A stretch of 64,000 nucleotides of DNA from Excoecaria cochinchinensis (Eukaryota > Streptophyta > Magnoliopsida > Malpighiales > Euphorbiaceae): contig CANTUQ010000043.1 in NCBI GenBank assembly GCA_947683425.1, positions 13,782,501 through 13,846,500 of the forward strand. The letters are read 5' to 3'. Below the pieces are notes generated by a model that was not told where the DNA came from, searched no databases, and saw only the letters and a list, made by a program, of their open reading frames with translations. Made by a program: the position numbers and the translations under genes. Below are positions 11,600 to 24,045 of this stretch, piece after piece (position 1 is the first letter of the stretch; each line of letters starts with the position of its first letter).

Positions 11600-12812
11600 A
11601 GCAATCCTTACCTTCGGGGTGTTCATCTAGCAGGTCTCATCTCGATCTGCTCGTTGATGAATAAATTTGATGTAGGTCCCCTTACCGGCCTCATCTCGAC
11701 CCGTAAGGTGTTGGCGAGATGCAGCATTCTCTAGCTACGACCTCATTTCCCCCTGCTAGCCTCGTCTCGGCCCATGCAGCTTTGGGAGATGTAGTACTCT
11801 CTGACTACAAACTCAATTTGTGGTTTTGTTTTACCACGACTGTTCCGCTAGCCTCATCTCGGTCTGCACGGAGTTTGTGAGATGTAGTACTCTCTGACTA
11901 CAGCCTCTATTTGCGATCTGTTCTATCGCTGGCACCCCGCTAACCTTGTCTCGGTCTGCACGGTGGCTGGTCTATACCGCTAGCCTCGTCTCTGCTTGCA
12001 TGGTGTGAGGTGTAGTACTCTCTATCTACAACCTCTGTTTGCGATCTGTTCTATCGCCGGTCCCCCGCTAACCTCATCTCGGTCTGCATGGTGTGTGGTG
12101 AAATGTTGTCTAACTGTATCCCCTGTTGCGATCTGTTCTATTGCTGGTCCCCCACTAACCTCATCTCGGTCTGCACGGCGGCTGGTCTGTCCTGCTAGCC
12201 TCATCTTGGCCTGCACGGTGTGAGGTGAAGTGTTGTCTAACTGCATCCTCTGTTGCGATCTATTCTATCGCTGTCCCCCGCTAACCTCATCTTGGTCTGC
12301 ACGGTGGCTGATTTGTCCCGCTAGCCTCATCTCAGCTTGCACGGTGTGAGGTGAAGTGTTGTCTAACTGCATCCTCTATTGCGATCTGTTCTATCGCTGT
12401 CCCCCACTAACCTCATCTCAGTCTGCACGGCGGCTGGTCTGTCCTGCTAGCCTCATCTCGGCCTGCACGGTGTGAGGTGAAGTGTTGTCTAACTGCATCC
12501 TCTGTTGCGATCTGTTTTATTGCTGTCCCCCGCTAACCTCATCTCGGTCTGCACGGCGGCTGTGAGATCCAGTACTCTCTGACTACAACCTCTGTTTGTG
12601 ATCTCTTCTATCGCTGGTGATTCGCTAGCCTCGTCCCGGCCTGTACGGTGTCCGTGAGATGCAGTACTCTCTGACTACAACCTCTATTTGCGATCTCTTC
12701 TATCGCTGGTGATCCGCTAGCCTCGTCCCGACCTGTACAGTGTCTGTGAGATATAGTATTCTCTAACTACCATCTGGCTAGTACAATTTTTGATCTGCTA
12801 ACCCCAATCTGG
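11600..12812. repeat. 126-bp tandem repeat array in retroelement 3' region
   Basis: Variants of 'gctagcctcatctcggcctgc' recur throughout. Clear starts at 12194, 12320 and 12446 give a period of 126 bp, with more diverged or rearranged copies on both sides. Each unit contains a second, related half ('gctaacctcatctcggtctgc'), so the array arose from an older, shorter repeat. Variable tandem repeats between pol and the 3' LTR are known for Ogre-type elements. Confidence 0.85.
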
Positions 12813-14450
12813 TGTTAGTGGTTATGCCCTAGGCCAAATATTTGGACCTTGATGTAATCATTACTTTTTCATTTATATAATGGTTTTCTTCGCATTGATA
12901 TTATTGGCATGTTACATTATTGTAATGTTTATGAATAACAATGTTATTCATGTTGTCCCTAGTCATTTATCAATAAAGGGCATAAAGATAAATTAAGACT
13001 AGTATAGATTTGCATTGATAATCATGGGATGATTATATATGTTGATATAAATCAAATCTATATGTACTTGCTAGAGAACAAAGTACTGGATAGACCCACT
13101 ATAAGATCACTTCATGGGTTAATGTCATAAGTGATCTTATAATAGATATATTATTGAATCCTTTGACCTGAGGTTATTATAGTTTCCTACATAAGGATCA
13201 TTATGTTTTGACATAATCAAACGTTATCTTTAATCGGATAATTATAAAGTTTATGATCGGACATAATGAGAATTATGCGGAGGAAAGTGAATAATCAAGA
13301 TGGAATTTGTCCCTCTCTTATGAGAGAGATATCTATTGGGCCCCTCGATAAGTAGGACTGTAAAATGCATGGCCGTGCTCAAATGAATTGATAGTGTGAT
13401 CAATGTCATTTGAATTTATCAGTCTACTTGGTGATCGAGAAATTATATGTTTGAACAATTTAAGTTTGACATGGACCATGACTTATGTTCAAACAAGATA
13501 TCGTGTGACAGAAGGATAATAACATGTTCTATTGCAAGGTTAAAATCGGACTAACGATATTTATATTATTTGGGTAGTCATAATGTCTTGCTAGAGACCA
13601 ATTATGACTTGTGGGCTTTTATGGGATTAGGCCCACTGCCAACATAATATAAACCTATTGGGTCACACACCAAGAGCAAAATGAACAGAATGGATTTTAT
13701 TGGGTTATTTTGGAATAAAATATAAATATCGGTATTTATATTTAATTTCGAAATTACATATTTATATATATATATTTATGCATATAAATATCTCTTATTT
13801 TGAATATGAGATAATAATATGTATTAATATATTATTTCTTATTATTTTGAATAATAAATAAATAAATAAATAAATAAATATATATATATATATAAATATA
13901 TGTATATATATATATTATATCTTAATTTTAAATTAAGAGATAATATCCTCATTTATCTTTTCCTAAGAGGAAAAGGATTTGAAATATATATATACAATTA
14001 TATATGGGATATATGTTAAAAAAAGGAGTTTAACCCTAAATAAAACACTAATCACATTCTAACGTAGAAAAGATTAGAGTGGCTGCATTCTTCATTATCA
14101 GTAAGTAAGAAAGAAAAGAATAGACAACCATCGTTCTTCTTTGTAAAAGAAAGAAAAGAAAACAGAACAGAGCCACCATTATTCTTTGAGAAAGAAAGAA
14201 AAGAAATCCATTCGCATTCAAGGGAGCTAGCACCCCTGCGACTCCTGCTCATTTGTTCGTGCGTGTGGATACCGATAGAGGACGTTCGCGTAAAGGCAGC
14301 GTCTTCAGTCCGGATTAAAGAGTTATTTCGTTCTAAAGGTTAGTAATTCAATCTCTTCCTTTTTGAATCAATCGAATCTACTTGGATCCTGTTTCGGGTT
14401 TCGAATTTTTCCGCTGCGTTTAATGTTAATTATTCCGAGGAAACCCAACA
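12813..14450. mobile_element. solo LTR inserted in the tandem-repeat array
   Basis: The 1638-bp segment starts TGTTAGTGGTTATGCC and ends GAGGAAACCCAACA. It is flanked by the perfect 5-bp duplication TCTGG (12808-12812 and 14451-14455). The array resumes in register on the far side ('TCTGGctagtacaatgtctgatctgctaa'). It contains AT-rich runs near 13740-13920 and no coding capacity. The CCGCTGCG word near its right end resembles Copia LTR ends, but I cannot assign the superfamily. Confidence 0.88.
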
Positions 14451-14610
14451 TCTGGCTAGTACAATGTCTGATCTGCTAACCCCCATCCGGCGAGTATAAT
14501 GTCTGATCTGCTAACCCCCATTCGGCTAGTATAATGTCTGATCTGCTAACCCCCATTCGGCTAGTATAATGTCTGATCTGCTAACCCCCATTCGACTAGT
14601 ACCTTATCCG
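14451..14610. repeat. 35-bp tandem repeats
   Basis: About four copies of a 35-bp unit ('tctgatctgctaacccccattcggctagtataatg'-type) continue the array broken by the solo LTR. Copies 2-4 are nearly identical, indicating recent expansion. Confidence 0.85.
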
Positions 14611-17600
14611 ACTGTCGACCATCCTTAGGTCAGTATGGTGAACCAATTGTCGCTTTCTTTACTGGAGCTTATCCTGGACCTCTTCCTTTTTTACTACAAC
14701 AAGAAAAAGCAAATGTACAGGGCATATAAAAGAGATGCATACCTGTGGCAGTACATACCTGTTGGGGCCAACGTCAGAGTGTGCCCCCAAAGGACGGTTG
14801 GTTGTTCCCCATTTTCTTGATTGCACTGACTGTGACATGCCAGATATCGATTCCTCTATCATCTCCAATGCAGCCTCCTTATTGAAATGACCTGCATACT
14901 TCTCAAGAGGGTGAGAGAATTTGATATTGAGCCTCCAGGGCGGAAAAAAGATTTGAGCTTTCTCAAAGGAAAATTAAATTGGAGGTTTTGTTGCTTGCCT
15001 GCAGGTGGATGATTTTTCTATTTTGTTTTCATTTTTGTTTTTTGCTTGTTTTGTTTTTGATCTTTACATTTTGAATGTATTTGAATTTTACAGTATTTTG
15101 AATTTTCAAGGCCTTAAAAATATCTTCTTCTTTTTGTTTTGTTTTGTTTGTTTGAGAATTTGCATTTTTGTGTTGTTTTCAGTTTGAGAGTTTGTTTTTG
15201 TTATTTTGGTTTGAGAGTTTGTACTCTTTGTACATTTAAATTTGGATTTTGTACACTTTGTGTGGTGTGTGTGCATGCCTCTTAGGATAGAGAAACTTAC
15301 CTGATTGCCCTCGATATGTCACGCATGAATAGGCTTGTTATTTTAAATGTCTTCTTGGGAGCAGGTCCGTGAGATTCCATTCTCGTCAGGACTTCATCTT
15401 GATCTGATTGTTCGACATGGATGAGCGCCGATGTAGAGCTGAAACTGTACCCCTGCCCACTTTTGCATCTGATTGCCTCCAATTGAAGTATGTGTGGGTA
15501 GTCTAACTTCTCAAAGGATCTTCTTTTCTGTAGATTTGTGTGATTCCGGATTGCCCTCAGCATGGTGTGCCTAGATAGGCTTATTTTTCTGGGGGTTCCA
15601 CCTCTGTACATATTCACCTGATTTTATACCGGATACAGTGGTCGGTAATGTTGAGCTAAACCTATCTCTTGGATCACCCTTGCTCATGAGGTCTATTCGG
15701 ACCCTTCCCTCTAAGTCATGTACACAACAACATATACAAAAGATTGTGTGTGCGTATGGAATTATGTGTGTGAAATATACATACAAAACTATATACAGAA
15801 AACACATGCAAAGGATTAATGTACAAGAATTGTGTGTGCATATATAAACGTGTAAAAGACTGAATGCATATGACATGCATGTGATATGTAAAAATGAATA
15901 GACCACATCCTAGGTGGTTAAGGGATTCGTTGAGGGTGCTGCTCGGCTGCTCACATTGTCTGATGCTCCCAAGGATATAGAAAAGCATTGTCTTGGCTTT
16001 ACGGACTCTGACCCAGAATCTTTTAAAGGAGAATTGGCTCGTGCGCATCTTTGCCCCCCGGTCAATGAGCATTTTGCCCCCAGGACTCTGAATCAAGTTC
16101 TGCCTAAAGGGAAGTTATTCGGAGTAATGCCGCCTTATCGCTCCAGGCGCCAAAGGTCATTGTTTTAAAGGTAGTGCGTCCCTTGTGGATTTCCACACTA
16201 GCTTTTCTTAGTGGGAAATGCGTCCATTTAGGGATTTTCACATAACCCTGTGCCTAATTTTTTCCTGGAATGGACCCAACCCAATCCAGCGGCTTTTATT
16301 CATTTCATTTTTTGAAGGACAGACTGCCTGTTCCCAGGTTTTCACCCTGCCCTTTGGCTTAACTTTTGCTTAGAGCGCCAATTACGGTTTTCATCTCTAA
16401 CGGCCTCTTTTTTTTTTGAGACTTTCCCGCCTTTCAGGTATAGCTGCAAGAAAAGTTGAAGCTACTATCAAAGCCTCTTCCTAGGGTAAATAGCAGTTAT
16501 TCTCTCAGACATTTTCTCCTTAGCATCGGTTGCATTCTATGGCCAATAGCAGTTATTCTCTGAGACATTTTCTCCTTAGCATCGGTTGCATTCTATGGCC
16601 TATCTTTGATGAATGTGTTTCTAGATTGGGTGAAGTAGCAGATAAGGATCGGGTTCTTTAGGGCTTCATGAAGCTGCCCTTTACACTACCACCTATTGTG
16701 TTCAATAGTTCAGAGGGATTAATGACGTAGTGAGGCATCCCTACCTTTCCAAAGTGGACCTTTATCTTCGGCTTTTACCTCCAGATACCATAGCCTCTGG
16801 GCAAGCTATTGGTGAAGACTATTATGCCATCTATCGGGGGTTGTTCTTTCACTCCCCCTAATGCACTCAAGAGGTGGGTGCTTAGTCTCACAGTGGATAA
16901 CATAACTCATCGACTTAGACATCTGGATAGTGAGAGTAGTAGCAGAGCGTAGTCATTTAGATTTCATGCATTCAGCAATGAACAACATTTCTCTTTTCAT
17001 AAATGGACTAGAAAATAATGAACACATGTATTTGCAAAGATTGTGTACATTTCAGTATGATTTCTCTACACATGATCATTATCTAACATCGATTCAAAAT
17101 GCAAAACTATATCTAATCTCAGAGTATATCTTATAAGCATCAAACTCCTGTCTCCAACCAGCCCTCTTGGGTTTTCTTGATTGGATATTTTCTCTTAAGC
17201 CTCTAATTTTTGCCGAGGATGCCTTTTTTCGGTTTTCACCCTGACGAGGCGCCCAATTTTAGCAAGGCTGCCTTTTTTCGATTTTCGACCCGCGGGGCTT
17301 TTATTCTCTTCTTTTGATTTTAAGTCTTCAGCCATGGACCCTATTGAGTTCGTCGATGTTGACTGGTTCTTTGAAGTCATCTCTATCGCTGCCTATTGCT
17401 GCTGTCTCGGATAACAACTTCTGAAGAACGAATGGGCCTTACTCACATCGGCCTGAACTTGCTTCATTTGTCCGGAACTCTTGGTCTCATTTGCTCAAAG
17501 ACTGAACCTCCCTCTTTCATTGGATACTTTCTAACCTCCCTCATGAATGGTCGAGCAGAGCATTTTCTGATAGATCCAGCTATGGTAGTAATCCCATGAT

Positions 17601-17754
17601 TTATCCTTGCCTGATGTGTTTAACTGCCGCTGCCATTGTTGTGCCCCTTTCAGCTTCCAGGATCTAGGCTATCTTAAAGGTTTGAACTTTATAATGATCA
17701 GCCATGCTGCTTCTGCCCCCCTATGACTTTTGTAGAGGTTTCGACGGTGATTCT
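14611..17754 (-). other. 3' region of the Tat/Ogre-type element, no intact gene
   Basis: No open frame here has recognisable domains, and open frames are short on both strands. A direct duplication of 56 bp lies at 16489-16544 and 16545-16600. A weaker repeat of about 240 bp is suggested by 'gattgccctc...gaataggctt' near 15302 and 15552. The integrase frame breaks off near 17755 and is not resumed, so the integrase C-terminus appears deleted or replaced. Confidence 0.45.
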
Positions 17755-18396
17755 TTAGCATCGAAGCACACAAGGCAATTTTTCTGCCCAATTTTTGTAA
17801 TTATGGATCATCTTAGCTAGGATCCTCTTGACATTCTTGTTGGCAGCTTCTACTGCCCCGTTGGCTTGAGGACGACATGGAGAAGACTTGTGATGCTCAA
17901 TACCATATTTCTGGAGTAACTTCCTCATTTCGGCCATGAACTGGACCCCGTTGTCAGATACCACGTGGTGTGGGAGGCCATACCTATATATCAAATTTTT
18001 CTCGATGAATTTCGCCATATCCCTAGTATCAACTTTTTTGAAAGACTCAGCTTCTATCCACTTGGTAAAATAGTCGATGGCGACAATGATGTATCTATGC
18101 CCATTGGAGGCCGTGGGGCGTATTTCCCCAATAATATCAATCCCCCAAGCTGCGAACGGCCAAGGCGATGTCAAATTATGCAATTCTGAAACAGGCAAGT
18201 GCCTTAAATCTGCATATTGTTGGCATAATTGATACTGCTTTACATACTTCAAGAAATTGTTATCCATGGTGAGCCAGAAGAATCCTTGTCTCGTAATCTT
18301 TTTGGCCAATGTCAGCCCGTTCATATGGGCTCCGCATACGCCGGCGTGCGTTTCTTCTATTTCCCTCTTGGCGTCTTTCTCATCCAAGCACCTCAA
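17755..18396 (-). pseudogene. integrase of the Tat/Ogre-type element, truncated
   Basis: The frame contains the zinc-binding N-terminal motif (HAGVCGAH; then YQLCQQYADLRH, where Tyr replaces the first Cys of CxxC). The catalytic core follows, with Asp in WGIDIIGE, Asp in VSDNGVQF and Glu in NGAVEAANK, so all three DDE residues are present. It ends early at PCVLRC, without the GPY/F region. The enzyme would insert element cDNA into chromosomes. The lost Cys and missing C-terminus make it unlikely to work. Confidence 0.9.
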
Positions 18397-18483
18397 TTGG
18401 ATACCATCAGCCTGTCATTTGTACAACACTCCATCTATGCAGATGAACTGAGTAGACAGCTTACGGATCAATCTCTGATCTTT

Positions 18484-18753
18484 CTAGGTAGCATCCTCTG
18501 GAAATGTCGCATTCTCTAGATAGTTCTTAATATCATAATACCACGGATTCCCATCTGCTACTTCTATTTCCATTACTGACTTGGATTCGAAGCTTGGTCT
18601 CTCAGAGCTAGAAATCAAAACTGGTCTCATGCTCACTCCCTCTGGATTATCCCACATTAACACTAAAGTGGCGAGTGCATCGGCCAACTGATTCTCATCC
18701 CTTGGAACAAAATGGAATGCACACACTTCAAACTGATTGCTCGTGCTTGACAT
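18484..18753 (-). pseudogene. second RNase H (aRH) remnant plus linker
   Basis: FEVCAFHFVPRDENQLADALATL is the end of the additional archaeal-type RNase H that marks Tat/Ogre elements. The N-terminal two thirds of that domain are absent: the first RNase H frame stops at 18760 and this one begins only a few bases later. The downstream linker (about 60 residues) leads to the integrase. A deletion at this joint explains the missing part. Confidence 0.7.
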
Positions 18754-18759
18754 ACGGCA

Positions 18760-20090
18760 TCAGCCTCTCTTCTTTAACTGCCCTTTGATAGTTTTTCGAG
18801 TGATGTACTCTACATAAAATTCTTGTAGCAGCAACAACCACCTACCCATTTTGCCAAGTAAAGATGGGGCTTCCTGCAAGCATCTTAAGGGATTTAGCTT
18901 TGCTCCTACCTGTACCTTGTAGGAATGAAAGTAATGTCTTAACTTCTTAGAGGCCCAGATTACAGCAAGGCAAATCTTTTCTACTTCTATATACTTGACC
19001 TCATAAGCTAGGAACTTCTTACTAAGGTAGTAAATAGCAAATTCCACTCCAAATTCGTCCTCCTGGGCCATCATGGCGCCTACGGAACTATCTTCTATAG
19101 CTAAATACAAAATCAGTGGTTTGACTGGCTGTGGCGGTCTCAACACCGGTGGATTCAACAAATACTCTCTGACAGTATTGAAAGCCCTCCAACAATCTTC
19201 GTTCCATACTACTGGTTGGTCTTTTTTGAGTAGTTTGAAAATTGGTTCGCAGATCGAAGTAAGCTTAGCGATAAACCTACTGACGTATTGCAGCCTACCC
19301 AAAAAACTTCTCACATCCTTTTCCTTTTTGCGGTACCGGCATTTCTTTGATGGCCTTAACCTTATCTGGGTCAATCTCAATACCCTCTGGCTAACTACGT
19401 GTCCTAGAAGCTTTCCTGAGGTGACACCAAAGATACACTTCTTAGGATTTAATCGCACATTGTATTTATTTATCCTCTGGAAGAATTTCTCCAGGGCTTC
19501 GAAATGACCTTCTCTAGTGGCCGACTTGATCATCATGTCATCCACGTATACCTCCACTTCTTTATGGATCAAGTCATTTAAGATTTTTTTCGCCATCCTA
19601 TGATAAGTGGCTCCTGCATTTCTAGGCCAAAAGGCACTACCCGGTAAGCATACGTCCCCAATACCGTGATGAAAGCCGTCTTGATTCGGTCAATTATTTT
19701 ATTGAGAATTTGATTATAGCCCGCATAACTAGCTCCAAAGCTATACATCTCACAAGCAGCGGCGCTGTCTATCAACACATCTATATGGGGCAACGAAAAG
19801 TCATCTTTCGGACAAGCCTTATTCAAGTCCCGATAATCTACGCATACCTTTACCTTGCCATTCTTTTTGGCTACGGGGACAACATTGGCCAGCCAAGTTG
19901 TATACTGCACCTCAACTAAAAATTTGGCTTTGATTTGTTGGCGAATCTCCTCCTTCACTTTATCTGCCCATTCCGGCCTAAGCCTTCTCAATTTCTGTTT
20001 AACAGGTTTATGGTCTAGGAATAGTGTGATCTGCGACTTCCCGATCAATTCCTGGCATGTCTTCGTAAGTCCAGGCAAAGACTTTTTCAT
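18760..20090 (-). pseudogene. reverse transcriptase and first RNase H, frameshifted
   Basis: Two overlapping frames (19578-20090, then 18760-19596) cover RT fingers and palm, then RNase H. Recognisable are PVKQKLRRLRPEWADKVKEEI, VCVDYRDLNKACPKDDF, YAGYNQI and PFGLEMQEP. The second frame has VEVYVDDMMIKS (the YVDD active site), FLGRLQYVSRFI and the RNase H segment LILYLAIEDSSVGAMMAQE. The first catalytic aspartate, expected before GYAGYNQI, is replaced (SFGASYAGYNQI). The frame changes at about 19590. No protease precedes it. Inactive. Confidence 0.9.
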
Positions 20091-20469
20091 ATTTTTTTTA
20101 ATATTCTCTCAAATTTTTCTCGCTTTAGGAGTTACATTAGATGCTATCAAGATTTTCTTGGGACTTTCCAAAGTTTCTGAGATTAAATAGAGTAGCATCA
20201 ACTGAATTAATGTCAAATATGAATGAGTCATGATCATGATTATGCATAGTGAAATCCTGAGAGACATAACAAAAGTAAGCAAAAGCGTTCATCTTATTAA
20301 TGAAGCTAAAATGTCATTATTAAACAGTTCAACAATAAAAAGAACATTCTAAACAGCTAATCAACTTCAGTTTTTGCCAACAAAGATGTTGCAGTCGATG
20401 GTCCATTATCATCCCTAAGAACCGTCCTGCCTTTCCACTTAGGCACTTAGTCCATCTTATTCTTTCCCT

Positions 20470-21378
20470 CTCACTTTTCTAGATCAGAGATCTTCTTGGA
20501 ATCAATTAGGTCCTGGATGGCATGTCTTAAGGTCTTGCAATTGTCTGTGGTATGCCCGGTGTGCTGGTGGAAGGCACAATATTCATCTTCCTTATGATTG
20601 GGTTGTCCCTGGCTTCTAGCTGGCCTAGCTGGCAATGGTTGTAACATCCCCCCTTCATCAGCCTCTTGAGGACCCAGGACAAAGATCTACCCAAATTAGA
20701 AAAATGCCTTTGCTTCACTTTCGTGGTTAGCACTTTTCCTGTCCTTCGGGCATTGCTGCCATCATAACAACCCTCTCTTAGTCTTGCGAGGCCAGTAATA
20801 GTTTTGTTGAGAGGCACTCGGGTAGTTGCAAGCTTGGACTTCATAATTTCTTTTTCAAGATTAGCTGTCTCTTTTTTCATTCTTGAGGACCTAGGGATGT
20901 CTAGTGACTGTGAAGGCTCTATTCCTTTTGCCTTTAACGCTTTATTATTTGGAACTTGCATCGCTGCTGAAATGTCTTCCTCTTCAGGAATACAGTCGTG
21001 TTCTAGAGCAGGCTTGTCTCTTCCTTGTTCAACTGGCAAAATAAATAGCCCTTTGGCTCTGGGTTCGCAAGCAAAAGGAGACGCTGCAACGTTCTCGGTA
21101 TAGGCCTTCTTGATAATGGCCGGCTCAACCTGGTTAAGTGTAGTAGTCGCCATAAGTTGAGCTTGCAAAACAAGCGCCATGGCATCCATTCTTTCTTTGA
21201 TCACAGCTAATAGCCTATTTTCCAGCTCTTCAAACCTTCTATCTATCTCTTTAGCAATCAAGGCACGAGTCTCTTCATTCTGTTGTGAAGGGCCAGCCAT
21301 CTTTAATACCTTTAGATGCTCTGGTAAGGATGCTAGGTCTTTGTCTGCCAATATCAACTCTGATCGTTCTTCGAACAA
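20470..21378 (-). pseudogene. gag of the Tat/Ogre-type element, core missing and frameshifted
   Basis: The frame at 20527-21378 begins with an acidic, coiled-coil-like segment (EIDRRFEELENRLLAVIKE). It passes through linker sequence to a basic C-terminal part. The zinc-finger-like gag end, CAFHQHTGHTTDNCKTLRHA, lies in another frame between about 20470 and 20600, so a frameshift separates them near 20610. The central gag domain is not recognisable and the distance is too short to hold it. Only about 380 bp separate this from the RT, leaving no room for the protease. Confidence 0.75.
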
Positions 21379-22369
21379 CTATCGGGATCCCTAAACCACC
21401 TAAGCAAATGGTCTACGGTGGCTGAAAATCAAAGGGTTAGAGTGATGCATGAATCATATGCAATGCATGGTCGTGCTGTGCAACAAATAGTATACAGTGA
21501 CTAAAAGAGATTACAATGATACATGTGAAACATTAGAAAAACTATACATAGGATAATATGTACATAATAATTATACGCAAAGAATAGGATGTATACATAG
21601 GGGAGAAATAAAAAATTTTATTTGTGCATGAATAATATGAATATGCAATGCATCATCCACAACCACATGCAAGCAGATAGATCCTTCCAACCTTATTGCC
21701 CCCACACACAAGGTCGTATAGTCTCTGTCCTAGGTGGGTTTGATCCATGGGTTAACAGGGAACCCGATGGATGTGCATGGTGCTCAGTGAAAAACCGGCA
21801 GCATAACCTCTCTTAGCTAATGTGCATACGTATGGGTTTTGACCATCATGTATTTAGGCAGTCCGAATAAGTTGACATGGGCCTATCGGGGCATGAAAGC
21901 CTTTGATTAGGTAACCAAACAAGATATTTGGACTCATCCAATACATAAGGATCCATACAGCAGGTACGGTATTACGGTTCATATCACCTAAGGGAAGTAT
22001 CTATGGCCATTACATGAGCTTTAGTCAAGGGTGGTGTTACTTTAGGGCTACCTAAGCATGGTCCCTACCGACGGGTCTAGCTCATCACGAGCATGACGAC
22101 CGATCGAGTCACCATTTGATATACCATGATGGTACGAGGCTTGGGCTGGTGGTTATCCTTAACACTTCCCTACATTGAGTGAACATAGGGTCCTGCTTCG
22201 GGAATGCACCGGGGCTGATAGAGGGATCAAACTAACATAATCTAAGGCTTTAATGAGATGTAATGCAAATTTGAGAGAAAGTGAATTTATAAACTAAAAC
22301 TTAATCATAAATTTTAATCAAGGTATTTTCAAATCAAAGTCTCGAACCATTCACCAGTGGAGTCGCCAC
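21379..22369 (-). other. 5' untranslated leader and primer site of the Tat/Ogre-type element
   Basis: No coding frame. TGGAGTCGCCA at 22358-22368, one base from the LTR, is the complement of a TGGCGACTCCA primer-binding site. That sequence fits the tRNA-Arg type reported for Ogre elements (from memory, not checked). The pattern repeats inside each LTR (tggagtcgccacccaa near 9968; tgcagtcgccacccaa near 22497), as if LTR and leader share ancestry. Confidence 0.6.
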
Positions 22370-24045
22370 TGTGACGCGCGCCGAACCCCGTGGGCGCCCC
22401 TTGACCGCCCGCTTGAGGGCGATCGGGCAAGTGAGGTTCGTTGACAACTTGCGACGAATTGCAAGTGCGTCTATTTTGGGCAACAAAAAGGTTTAATGCA
22501 GTCGCCACCCAACAAAACATTGGGAAAGTTCCTCTCGCCTCGCAGAGCCTAAGACAACGCTTTTATCCATTTTGGGCAAACCAAAGGGGTCTTGGACGAT
22601 GAACCTCTCTCCCTTGGAGCCTAGGATTTTTAATTAGGTCTTTTGGCGGGACACAAGAGGTGTCTTGGAGATCCCATTGAAATGGGTCTCTCGCCTCGTT
22701 GAGCCCAAAGACCAGAGATGGGTTCGGGACTTCTCATCTATTTCTACCTTGATTAATTTTACAATTAAACCTTGAGCTTATTAATTCGCTTTCTCTCCAC
22801 ACAAGGCAATTTAATTAAGGCGCAATTATCCATGTTGAAAGCGATAAATAAATAAAATAAAGAAAAATATTTAAAATGAAATATAATAACACTAGGAGCG
22901 GAATACAACTCCCATTTTAAAAGTGCAAACCATACATAAAACCGGGAAATTAATTATGAGGACATTGGTCCTTGACTTTGATTATTATAAAAATAATTTT
23001 CGGTGATAAATTCATTGGATAAGAAAAATAGGACATTAGCCCTTGGCTTTGTTAAAAATCCCAATTAATTACTATAAAACATTTGTTTATTTTGGGCATT
23101 GGGCGAGATAAAATGATTTACATATAATGGAGACTAAGAATAAATAAATAAATGCGTTCACAAAAGGTTAAAGTTAATAGAATTAACCAAAATGAGTACT
23201 CCCAGGGTGTGAACGGTGACCTCATCTCAAGCTCAATCCATCAAAAAATAAGAAAATGGCATTTCACAAAAATAAATAAAACATGTTAGTATAAAAAAAA
23301 TCCAAAATAAACCAAAAAGATCAAAATAAGATTATAAGAATAATAAATAATAAAATAAAGTAAGGTTAAGAAAAATATGAAAATAACTAAAATAAATTAA
23401 ACAGAACGCGTGTCCAGAATATTTACCCTCAGATTTTACCTTTTTGGATGAAAATTTGGTTGGATTTTGTCCCACGCGTTTCACGAGAAGAAAACAAAAC
23501 CAAAGAGATTTATTGAATTTTTTGGAGTGAAAATCGGATTTTTCTTTATAAGGGTAAATGAGAATTTTTCCAACCTCAAAAAAGTGTGAAATTTCCCTTT
23601 TTATAGAAAAATACGACCGACGGGCGTCGGAGGCTAACCAACGGGCGTCGGTTAAATCCCATTTCCACCAGGAAATAGGATTTAAGCGACGGGCGTCTGA
23701 CCTACCGACGGGCACAGGCCAACGGACACGTGTTCGTTGCTTCGGGCACGTGTCCATCGGTCAACTCACAGATGGCCCGTCCCTCGTGGCGAGAGAGACG
23801 GGCTGCCGCTACGACCGACGGATGTCCCATGACTGACGGTCCGACCGTCCATGGAGGAAAAACTCAATTTTTAAGCCAAAAACCCTTCCGATTTTCCGCT
23901 TCTTTCTACCGTAAATAAAAACCTTTAATTCTCGTGAACTCAAAGGACTGAAATTTATGAATTTCATCCATCTATTCGGAACCAGGCATTGATTTCTTCA
24001 TCGGGTAATCTCTGATCTGGACTGCCTCGGGACACGGTACTTACA
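22370..24045 (-). repeat. 5' LTR of the Tat/Ogre-type element
   Basis: TG...CA LTR of 1676 bp that drives the minus-strand transcript. Its TATA box TCTATAAAAAGGG lies at 23595-23607 (minus). It matches the LTR at 9851-11513 along its whole length, including the 'cgacgggcgtcgg' block (23618-23840). Confidence 0.9.

Larger units (their letters stand above)
9851..24045 (-). mobile_element. Tat/Ogre-type Ty3 retrotransposon with both LTRs
   Basis: The element begins TGTGATCCG and ends CGGTACTTACA, flanked by the perfect 5-bp duplication ACCGG (9846-9850 and 24046-24050). The LTRs are 9851-11513 and 22370-24045. The sense strand is minus: right LTR, primer site, gag, RT, RNase H, integrase, a long tandem-repeat 3' region, polypurine tract, left LTR. 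The second RNase H-type motif (FHFVPRDENQLADALATL), the CAFHQHTGHTT gag motif and the repeat-rich 3' region fit the Tat/Ogre clade. The coding part is heavily deleted: no protease, no gag core, most of the second RNase H missing. Without the solo LTR at 12813-14450 it is about 12.5 kb. Confidence 0.9.
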
